64,000 bases of DNA from Bin103 sp002238925 (GTDB lineage: Bacteria; Spirochaetota; Spirochaetia; SZUA-6; Bin103), in contig OZ242313.1 in assembly GCA_965208065.1 (NCBI GenBank), forward strand, positions 3,410,001 through 3,474,000, in the 5' to 3' direction. The translations under genes were made by a program, and so were the position numbers. Shown in pieces: positions 1 through 7,082 of this stretch (positions within the stretch are counted from its first letter, which is position 1; every line of letters starts with the position of its first letter). The notes beneath the pieces were generated by a model. It did not search any database and was not told where the DNA came from. It saw only the letters and a program-made list of their open reading frames with translations.

Positions 1-255
1 CCAGTCTCGTGGCGAAGCTGCTGTTCACGTTTGCTACCTTAACGGCCAGTCGATCCGGCGAGGCGCGACTTGCTCGTTGGTCCGAGGTCGATCTTAAGAA
101 AAGCCCGTCTGGACCGTACCGGCCGAACGCATGAAGGCCAAGCGCGAGCACTGGGTGCCGCTGACCACGCAGACGATTCAGGTACTTGCGGACGCTCAGC
201 GACTGGCTGACGGCTCGGGACTGATATTCCCGTCGCCCACCCGATCGCTGAGTAG
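1..255 (+). pseudogene. tyrosine recombinase (P4-type integrase) fragment 1
   Basis: This is the middle of the catalytic domain of a P4/prophage-type tyrosine recombinase. The reading LTASRSGEARLARWSEVDL is followed, one frame over, by VWTVPAERMKAKREHWVPL and ends near GLIFPSPTR. The switch of frame near base 100-110 shows a frameshift, and similarity stops after about base 255, so the active-site C-terminus (HxxR, Tyr) is missing. The 5' part lies outside the window. Two further fragments of the same family lie at 2080 and 4121, so this looks like an array of dead integrases from repeated insertion at one site. Family assignment is secure; the exact parent is not. Confidence 0.75.
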
Positions 256-536
256 ATCGGTTCCGACGAAGCTATTGAAGCAACGACGCACCAAACAAAA
301 CCCTCCCATTTCTCAAGACCGAGTCATTTCTAATCTATTTCTGCTTCGGGCCCCGTGCACACCTCCTCAGTACGACGTCTTAGCGTACACCTGTCTTATG
401 TGAACCCGACCTTGCACCGGACGGATCGAATAACCGGTTGAGAAGTAGCAAACCGCTAGTTACCCTCTCGACTGCCGGAATAACCGGCACTAAATCATCC
501 TCGACCTACGCCAGCATTCAATAACCACTATTGCCG

Positions 537-1931
537 TTACGTTAGCCGCTGTTGCGTTCGCTCCAAGTGGTTCCGCATAGATTCCTCCAGCATAGAGATA
601 GAGTCACCCACTATACGATCGGTGCATTCGTCCCAATTGAACTTGTGCCAGCGGCGCACAATCTCTCTACCCGTGGGATCGTACCTTCCAAAATCCTCGA
701 GACTGTGCTCGCATACAATCACAAACACATAGCAATGCTCCAAGCTCGGCGCGCAGGTCACGACAAGAGTCAGCTGCTTCAAACTGTGAAACTTCGGTGT
801 CATCGTGAATTTCAACTGAGCTCGCTTCATATCACAGTTAAGCCGAAGATTGAACCTTTCGCGGTATCGCCGATCGCCTTGCAACGCAAGCAACCCAAAA
901 GAAGGACTCACTCTATCGTATTGCTTCTCAGCCGTTACGAACCCGTCCGATCTATACTCTGTTGATAGCACCCTAACGATAAATCCCTCTGTAGACTCTT
1001 CCACGAAATCTGGATGTTCCTCGAAGTCCATTTCGAAGAATACTGAGAAGTCGTCACTTGACACTCGTTCTTGTAGACCGTCAAACAGTCCGTCCACGAA
1101 GGACTCTATTTTTTTTCGAGTTGCCGATCTGCTATCGACAGCGGTGAGCAACTCTGGGAATGTTAGACTTGCCGAATCAATCTGCTGATCGTTACGCTCG
1201 GATTGCAGTGACGACGGCCTCCGTGCGACAACCACCGCTCGCAATGCATCAAAACGTTTTGCATCGTCTACAAACTGTTCTCTTCCCGTTCCCTGAGACA
1301 CAAAGAACGGAGTCTGTTCGTCGTTCTCGATAAACTCGTCCCGCAGCGCATAGACGATATCAGAATAGTAGACCTCTCCTTCCGTCTTTCTAAGGACCGA
1401 CTCCCGAAACTTCTCGGTGAACAGACTCAACGGATTCCCAGTGAGAGTGTTTTGATAATCAAGGCAGGAAGAAATCTGAATGAAACTCTTAAAATCCTGT
1501 GCTTGTCCAAGAACAAACCCCTTTCCAGATTTTACCAGAACGGTACCCGAATTGCATGCGTCGGCCACCTTCACAACAAGATCCGCTCTTGCCATTCTCA
1601 ATAGTTCGTGTAATTCAGTAGTTGAGATACCCGTTGTGTTTGGATGCTTGTGATCGAATCCTGTAGCGCAATAGTAGAAATCATCGTCCCGCTGACACCC
1701 ATGTCCTGTAAAGTAGAAGAAGATCTCGCCAATAGAATGGTGTCTGCTGATTTCTAAGCGGATTTGTGTCTTAATACTGTCTGCGTCTGCGTTCTCAATC
1801 ACCTCGATATCGGCAAATCTATCGGTCGCGGATAGTAGTTCCTGTATTGCCAATAGATCGTCTTTACAACAAGACAGATTGGTCAACGAGTCGTACTCTG
1901 TGTTTCCCACAAGTATCGCGATATTGTTCAC
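537..1931 (-). CDS. caspase-like (peptidase C14) protein
   Basis: A 464-residue protein when started at GTG 1931, which has an AGAGG ribosome site six bases upstream; the frame stays open to 2045, but that part overlaps an integrase remnant on the other strand. Residues 4-10 (IAILVGN) open a caspase fold. The catalytic dyad is visible as His77 in YFTGHG and Cys126 in ADACNSG, with about 48 residues between, as in metacaspases and prokaryotic caspase homologues. Residues after about 230 form a second domain I do not recognise. Such proteases cleave other proteins and in defence loci act as cell-death effectors. No sensor partner is adjacent. GC is clearly lower than in the core genes, and it is flanked by integrase debris, so it was probably acquired by transfer. 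The caspase domain is confident; the role is inferred. Confidence 0.85.
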   Translation of the reverse strand: MNNIAILVGNTEYDSLTNLSCCKDDLLAIQELLSATDRFADIEVIENADADSIKTQIRLEISRHHSIGEIFFYFTGHGCQRDDDFYYCATGFDHKHPNTTGISTTELHELLRMARADLVVKVADACNSGTVLVKSGKGFVLGQAQDFKSFIQISSCLDYQNTLTGNPLSLFTEKFRESVLRKTEGEVYYSDIVYALRDEFIENDEQTPFFVSQGTGREQFVDDAKRFDALRAVVVARRPSSLQSERNDQQIDSASLTFPELLTAVDSRSATRKKIESFVDGLFDGLQERVSSDDFSVFFEMDFEEHPDFVEESTEGFIVRVLSTEYRSDGFVTAEKQYDRVSPSFGLLALQGDRRYRERFNLRLNCDMKRAQLKFTMTPKFHSLKQLTLVVTCAPSLEHCYVFVIVCEHSLEDFGRYDPTGREIVRRWHKFNWDECTDRIVGDSISMLEESMRNHLERTQQRLT

Positions 1932-2079
1932 GCTAAGCCTCTGATGTAGTATGGGTGGTATTTGCTCACGAGCAATTGTGCGCCTCAAAGTAATGGCGTA
2001 CCACGGCGGATGGCAACAAATTGGCCCGCTCGGTGGGCACGCCAATCCGGTGAGCTACGACCGCGAGCATCATTCACCC

Positions 2080-2520
2080 TGATAACGGCGAGTCGGACCG
2101 GCGAGGAGCGACTCGCTTGTTGGTCCGACGTCGATCTTGAGAAGCGCGTCTGGTCCGTGCCGGCGATACGCATGAGGGCCTAGCGCGAACACCGGGTGCC
2201 GCTGGCCACGCAGACGGTTCAGACACTGGCGGACGCTCACCGACTGGCTGACGGCTCGGGACTGATATTTCCGTCACCCACGCGACTGGGACCGCTGGGC
2301 ACGAATAACGCTGAGCAGGCTATGCCATGACCTGCGCCTGGGTTGCACACCGCACGGCATGCGAAGCAGATTCTGGACGTGGTGCAGCGAAACCGAGCAG
2401 CCACTCGAATTGGCCGAACAGGCGCTCGCACATGTCAACCCGAACCGCCTCGACATGCGATAAGACCTGTTCGAACGTCGACGGGAGCTGATGGAAGCAT
2501 GGAGCGACTACCTTTCGTAA
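2080..2520 (+). pseudogene. tyrosine recombinase fragment 2, with stop codons
   Basis: Reads ITASRTGEERLACWSDVDL, VWSVPAIRMRA, an in-frame TAG near 2179, then REHRVPLATQTVQTLADAH and GLIFPSPTR. After an internal deletion it resumes with CTPHGMRSRFWTWCSETE and AEQALAHVNPNRLDMR, a second stop, and DLFERRRELMEAWSDYLS ending at TAA 2520. The box II Arg region (PHGMRS) is present, but the catalytic Tyr expected in AAYxRSDLF has been replaced by a stop. The gene is dead. Its 3' end runs directly into the block that carries alpA, the usual integrase-alpA layout of P4-like elements. Confidence 0.8.
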
Positions 2521-2543
2521 TCGAAAGCGCTGTTACGTGCGCC

Positions 2544-2572
2544 TTGACACATTCCGCTCTGATGCATATCGT
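2544..2572 (+). promoter_or_regulatory. sigma-70-type promoter of alpA
   Basis: TTGACA at 2544-2549 and TATCGT at 2567-2572, with a 17-base spacer, about 40 bases before the alpA start. The same arrangement is kept in the second copy (TTGACA, 17 bases, TATCGT near 4380-4408) although the spacer sequence has drifted, which supports a functional site. Confidence 0.6.
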
Positions 2573-2610
2573 GAGGCTGACCCTACACGACTCACTCAGC
2601 AAAGGTAGTT

Positions 2611-2853
2611 GTGTATATGTTCGAGGAATCTCGTTCCGATGGATCGGTGGACTCCGTCCGCCAGTCACCTCAGGCAATCTTGCGAGAGCCAGAGGTGCTG
2701 GCGCTGGTTGGGCTCTCGCGGACTTCGTTATGGCGACGCCGACAGGCGGGGGACTTCCCGGCGCCTGTCAGGCTTGGGGGCCGCGGATCACGCGCCGTCG
2801 GCTGGCGACGCGCAGACATAGAGCGATGGTTGGAGGAGTTGCCGAAGGTATAA
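2611..2853 (+). CDS. alpA: AlpA-family phage regulatory protein (excisionase-like)
   Basis: A protein of 78-80 residues from GTG 2611 or ATG 2617; AAAGG at 2601-2605 suits the GTG start best. It shows the AlpA/MerR-like winged helix: PEVLALVGLSRTSLWRRRQ (recognition helix), then GDFPAPVRLG and the ending WRRADIERWLEELP. AlpA proteins activate or assist excision of cryptic P4-like prophages and sit next to the integrase. Here the integrase is dead, so this is an intact regulator left in a dead element. A promoter lies just upstream. A frameshifted copy (4453) and a split third relative (15845 / 21803) occur in the window. Confidence 0.85.
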   Translation: MYMFEESRSDGSVDSVRQSPQAILREPEVLALVGLSRTSLWRRRQAGDFPAPVRLGGRGSRAVGWRRADIERWLEELPKV

Positions 2854-2964
2854 GGCGTCACTGTGAGCCGCACCAGAACCGGAAGGAACCCCATCCAGTG
2901 GGATGAACCATTGGCGACTCGGCACATTGGGCTATTCAAGGCAAGCGTGCGGGAGCGTCCGTAG

Positions 2965-3550
2965 CTGCTCAAACTCGGACTCAGGTCTTTTTCGACTACG
3001 CGGTCAGGGAGTTGCGCTTCACCGAACGCATTAGTGTAGCGGCCCGCATAGACGCGAACGGATATTCCGATTCGTCCGCCGGCGTTGCTCCGCTGATGGC
3101 GCAGGCTGCCGGCGTTACGGTGCATCTGGGCGGTGGACACGCCGGCACGCTGCGGCCGCAGCCAAGGAGCGGAGCCGGCGACGACGGCCGCGGCACTCCC
3201 CCCGCCCGTCGCGGAGTTGAACGGCAAACGGCTCGCCGTCCCCGGGCGCCGTCGGCGTTCCCTCGTGCGTCGCGTCGGATTCGGACGGCGGCCCCGTCAC
3301 CCCAGCGTGTGCTCCCAAAGAATAGCTCGGCGCGCGGGCCGTCTTCAGACTCCGCTCTGTGTGTGGAGACTCCAGCGCATGCGGGTGTGCTTTGCAGATC
3401 ATCGCTTGCGCCATGGTCACGGGCCGGCTCCGCCGCCGGAGCCGCGCCGATGTAGCGATCGTGAAGCGGCGCCGTGCGACGTGGTGCGGGATCTCGCGGA
3501 GCGGCTCGGCGGGTGGTTTCGGGTACAATCGGGCGGGAGGAGAGACCAAT
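2965..3550 (+). other. 586-bp stretch without a supportable gene
   Basis: It has open frames on both strands, but none resembles a known family and the frames shadow each other, as is normal in GC-rich DNA. The last 30 bases hold a good ribosome site (GGGAGGAGAG) for the gene at 3551. Confidence 0.5.
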
Positions 3551-3925
3551 ATGCCACGGGAGACGGTTCTGATCGGCTACCTGCCCAAGCGAATTGTAGA
3601 TCTGTCGGATGATGTGCACGCGCTGCGGCTCCCGGGCGTGGTCGAGATCTGCAGCGTGAGCGAGTGCTTCTCGAAGGCGCCTCCCGAATGGGAACGATGT
3701 GGGTTGCACAACACCGACACGTGGCTGTTTGACGGCCCGGGCGCGGCTTGGTGGGTGGTGCCGGAGGCGGAGCGCAAGCGCTACCGGCTGTGTGCGTACT
3801 GGCTGCTGCCGGCTCTGTTTCACGAATCGCGAAAGGAGACCGGGCATCCGATGCCGGAACTTAACGTCGCACCGATGACGCGGTTGAGCGTTGCGTCGGC
3901 GATGTCCACGAGGGCGGCGTCGTGA
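3551..3925 (+). CDS. hypothetical protein, 124 residues
   Basis: I do not recognise this protein. The ATG at 3551 is chosen because a purine-rich GGGAGGAGAG lies a few bases upstream; the open frame extends to 3359 without such support. The protein begins MPRETVLIGYLPK, has a Trp-rich middle (DTWLFDGPGAAWWVV) and no signal peptide or long hydrophobic segment, so it is probably cytoplasmic. It lies alone between two integrase fragments, consistent with cargo of a dead integrative element. Confidence 0.5.
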   Translation: MPRETVLIGYLPKRIVDLSDDVHALRLPGVVEICSVSECFSKAPPEWERCGLHNTDTWLFDGPGAAWWVVPEAERKRYRLCAYWLLPALFHESRKETGHPMPELNVAPMTRLSVASAMSTRAAS

Positions 3926-4120
3926 CGCCAAGCTTCCTTTGCTCGCCCCTGTCCTGCAACCTCATGGCGGAAGAACACCCCAGTGAACCGGTACTGCCTG
4001 GCCAATGACGTGGATTCCGCGGTTACGATGGCGCAAGACTTCGCCGCCGGCGATTGCGAGCCTGGGCCGTACTGCGTGGTCGACGTCTGGGCGAGTCAGG
4101 CGCGGTGATGCCGGCTACCA

Positions 4121-4345
4121 TTGGCCCGAATCTCAGCGCGCCGCCCATCGCCGACTAACCTGGGCTGCGTACCGCACGGCAAGGGAAGCAGCTTCAGGAC
4201 GTGGTGCAGCGAGACCTGCGAGCACCCACGTGAGTTGGCCGAGCAGGCGCTCGCACATGTCAACCCGAATCGCGTCGAGGCCGCGTATATGCGCTCAGAC
4301 CTGTTCGAGTGACGACCGAAACTGATGGAAGTATGGAGCGACTAC
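4121..4345 (+). pseudogene. tyrosine recombinase fragment 3 (C-terminus)
   Basis: Only the C-terminal end survives: CVPHGKGSSFRTWCSETCEH, ELAEQALAHVNPNRVEAAYM, RSDLFE, then a stop and RPKLMEVWSDYLS. The catalytic Tyr (AAYMRSDLF) is present, but the box II Arg is lost (PHGKGSS instead of PHGxRSS) and a TGA interrupts the tail. It belongs to the same family as the fragments at 1 and 2080, and its tail leads into repeat copy B. Confidence 0.75.
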
Positions 4346-4770
4346 CTTTCGTCATCGACAGCGCCGTTACGTGCGCATTGACACAGTCCCCTCTGATACA
4401 TATCGTGAGGCTGACCCTACACACGACTCTCTCAGCAAAGGCAGTTGTGGATATGTTCGAGAAATCTCGTTCCGATGGTTCCGCAGACTCCGTCCGCCAG
4501 TCACCTCAAGCAATCTTGCAAGAGCCAGAGGTGCTGGCGCTGATTAGGCTCCCGCGGACCTCGTTATGGCGACGCCGACAGGCTGGCGACTTCCCGGCGC
4601 CAGTCAGGCTCGGGGCCGCGGATCACGCGCCGTCGGATGGCGACGCGCGGTCGTCGAGCGATGGTTGGAGAAGTTGCCGAAGGTATTGTGAGCGTACCGG
4701 GACCGGAGAAACCTTATCCGGTGGGATAATCGACGATATCGACTCGGCAAAAGGCTATTCGAGGAACGCG
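4158..4770 (+). repeat. large direct repeat, copy B
   Basis: Second copy of the block described at 2339-2950: integrase 3' end, promoter with the same 17-base spacing, broken alpA, and the start of the downstream segment (GTGAGC..., GGCTATTC). It lies about 300 bp before the type III restriction-modification operon, so the two copies bracket 3551-3925. Confidence 0.8.
4453..4691 (+). pseudogene. alpA copy B, frameshifted
   Basis: From ATG 4453 the protein follows alpA copy A (FEKSRSDGSADSVRQSPQAI, PRTSLWRRRQAGDFPAPVRL). One G is then missing near 4610, so the frame reads GAADHAPSDG instead of GGRGSRAVGW. Restoring the base gives the normal ending RWLEKLPKVL and TGA at 4689-4691. The helix-turn-helix half could still be made, but the C-terminal helix is lost. 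Confidence 0.75.
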
Positions 4771-5060
4771 TCCGGAAACGGCGAAGTCGCGAGGCTATGT
4801 GGCATGACAATGAGAACCGTACAAACAGTCGCAAGCAAGTTTAACAAGCGTTCGCCGACAAGATTGTCGGCGACAGCTACTCCCTGTAGCGGGGTGTTTC
4901 GCCCGAAAGGACAGCCCGGACAAGAGAACTCACCGCGGCGTCTCGTTGACAATATCCTTCGTGATAGCCAGCCGCCGAATGCCCGCCCGACGCAGCCACT
5001 GCCATCAAGGTATGGATCCCAACCTCGGTTCTCATGTTGTCGAGACAAGGAACCCTCGTC
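4692..5060 (+). other. 369-bp leader region before the type III R-M operon
   Basis: No gene can be supported. The first about 80 bases belong to repeat copy B. A TTGACA occurs near 4947 but has no fitting -10 hexamer at normal spacing, so I do not call a promoter. The region ends with AAGGAA ten bases before the mod start. Confidence 0.5.
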
Positions 5061-7070
5061 ATGATCAGAAAGAATGGTAAGGCCCCGACGCCACCGCCGC
5101 CGAAAGGGGAATCAGCCCACCCACCACTTGAGCAGACACATGCTTCGGGTATAGAGCGTTTAGACCTTCGATCATATGATGTTGCTGCGGCTAAAAGGGC
5201 CGCGCTGTTCGAGCTGTTTCCCGAAGCGCGCACAGATAGCGGAGAGTTCGACCTCGATAGGCTCAGGCTAGCGATCGGCAAGGCTGTTGATGTTGGCAAG
5301 GAGCACTACGGTATGAACTGGCCCGGCAAGGCCGACTGCTATCGTACAATCCAGACACCTAGCCTTGGCACGCTTCGGCCCTGCCGCGAGGAGAGCGTAA
5401 ACTTTGACACGACTGAGAACCTCATCATCGAAGGTGATAATCTTGAAGTCCTGAAGCTGCTCCAGAAGTCGTATCTCGGCAGGGTCAAGATGATCTACAT
5501 AGATCCGCCATATAATACTGGAAATGATTTCATTTATCCTGACAACTATTCCGAGAGCTTGCGGACGTACCTACAGTACACACGTCAAGTTGATTCTGAC
5601 GGTAAGATTTTCGCGACAAACACCGACACTGCTGGTCGTTTTCACACAAAGTGGCTCAACATGATGTACCCGCGTCTCTATCTTGCTCGCAATCTACTCT
5701 GTCCCGACGGAGTGCTGTTCGCCAGTATCGACGACCACGAGCTCGATAATCTACTTCGACTCGGTAAGGAGATATTCGGTGAGGAGAACTTCGTCGCATC
5801 AATAGCCGTACAGATAAATCCAAGAGGGCGAAATCTCAATGAGTTTGTCGCGACGACCCATGAATACATCGTTATATTCGCCAAGGATGCGGCGTACTCG
5901 TCGACGATGTTCGGGTTAGAGAAAGAGGGAAGAATGGTCGATGAGTATGACAAGACCGATTCCCGCGGACGCTATCGCGAAATAGGATTGCGCAACCGGA
6001 ACCAAGCTTTCAACCCTTTGACACGGCCGAGGCTGTTCTATCCACTATACATCGATCCATCATCTGCAACAGTCGGCACGGTCGAATCAGATACGTTCTC
6101 AATCGAGGTTTGGCCCGTCACATCAGATCACGTCGATACGTGCTGGACTTGGAGTAAGGACAAGGTCTCTGCAAATGCCGAGTTGCTCCTCGGCCGACGT
6201 ATTGAGGACGGATCGTGGCGCGTGTTCCGGAAGGACTACCTTGAGAAGGAGGACGGGAGCGTGGCAACTACTCTACCGAAGTCCTTGTGGGTAGACAAGG
6301 AAATCAACAATGACTACGGACGTCGGGCGATGAAGGAGTTGTTCGGTGAAGCGATAATCGACTTCCCGAAGCCACCGGAGCTGATTAAGAAGCTAATTAG
6401 ACTAGGTACGAGAACCGGTGACATTGTAATGGACTTTTTTGCCGGTTCTGGTACGACAGGTCAGGCGGCTCTTGAGTTGCAGGCGGAAGGAGCGGGATGT
6501 AGGCAATTTATGTTGGTGCAGTTGCCCGAGTCGACAGGTAGAACGGACTTTGCCACCATCGCCGATGTCGCGAAAGAGCGCATCCGGAGAGTGGCTGACC
6601 GGCTGTCTCAGCAGCAAGCTGCTGAGTTCGATTTGGCGCCGGACGAGGTACACGACATGGGATTCCGCGTATTTAAGCTTGACGAATCCAACTTCTCTGT
6701 ATGGGATTCTGGCATGGAGCATTCTTCGGAAGTGTTGGAACGACAGTTGGAGATGCACGTCGAACATATCCGCAAAGACAGTACTGACTTGGATATTCTG
6801 TATGAGCTTCTCATAAGGAGTGGTTTCCCTCTTGCAACTCCCGTGGAACACAAGAACGTCGTCGGTGCGATCGTCTATTCCGTTGGAGACGGACGCCTGA
6901 TGATCTGTCTTGAGCGGGTTCTCACACTTGCTCTCATTCAGGCAATTGCAAGACTACGCCCGGAGCGTTTCGTGTGTCTAGACGCGGGTTTCACCCGTAA
7001 TGACCAGTTGAAGGCTAACGCCGTACAGATCTTCAAATCGAAGGGAATGACGAGTTTTAGGACAGTCTAG
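5061..7070 (+). CDS. mod: type III restriction-modification methyltransferase (Mod)
   Basis: A 669-residue protein from ATG 5061 (AAGGAA upstream; an ATG at 5034 is possible). It methylates adenine at N6 in an asymmetric site, recognises the target for the whole complex and pairs with Res. The catalytic motif IYIDPPYNTG lies near residue 160 and the SAM-binding motif MDFFAGSGTTGQ near 460. The DPPY-before-FxGxG order is that of beta-class methyltransferases, which include the type III Mod subunits. The variable central part between them should hold target recognition. Length is normal and there is no disruption. The res gene starts 12 bases after its stop. GC is below that of the chromosomal genes, which suggests transfer. 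The target sequence cannot be read from this. Confidence 0.93.
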   Translation: MIRKNGKAPTPPPPKGESAHPPLEQTHASGIERLDLRSYDVAAAKRAALFELFPEARTDSGEFDLDRLRLAIGKAVDVGKEHYGMNWPGKADCYRTIQTPSLGTLRPCREESVNFDTTENLIIEGDNLEVLKLLQKSYLGRVKMIYIDPPYNTGNDFIYPDNYSESLRTYLQYTRQVDSDGKIFATNTDTAGRFHTKWLNMMYPRLYLARNLLCPDGVLFASIDDHELDNLLRLGKEIFGEENFVASIAVQINPRGRNLNEFVATTHEYIVIFAKDAAYSSTMFGLEKEGRMVDEYDKTDSRGRYREIGLRNRNQAFNPLTRPRLFYPLYIDPSSATVGTVESDTFSIEVWPVTSDHVDTCWTWSKDKVSANAELLLGRRIEDGSWRVFRKDYLEKEDGSVATTLPKSLWVDKEINNDYGRRAMKELFGEAIIDFPKPPELIKKLIRLGTRTGDIVMDFFAGSGTTGQAALELQAEGAGCRQFMLVQLPESTGRTDFATIADVAKERIRRVADRLSQQQAAEFDLAPDEVHDMGFRVFKLDESNFSVWDSGMEHSSEVLERQLEMHVEHIRKDSTDLDILYELLIRSGFPLATPVEHKNVVGAIVYSVGDGRLMICLERVLTLALIQAIARLRPERFVCLDAGFTRNDQLKANAVQIFKSKGMTSFRTV

Positions 7071-7082
7071 GCGCGAGCGCGG

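Larger units (their letters stand above)
2339..2950 (+). repeat. large direct repeat, copy A (integrase 3' end + promoter + alpA)
   Basis: Copy A matches 4158-4770 over about 600 bp: the integrase C-terminus, the identically spaced TTGACA/TATCGT promoter, alpA, and about 90 bp downstream. In copy A the downstream part could encode 33 residues from GTG 2863 to TAG 2964; in copy B that frame is broken. The copies differ by scattered substitutions and small indels, so they are either an old duplication or two related elements inserted at the same site. Confidence 0.8.

Noticed and set aside
2996..3931. Minus-strand frame of 311 codons covering 3551-3925
   Set aside because: No ribosome site and an Arg/Pro-rich product; the plus-strand gene with its GGGAGGAGAG site is better supported.
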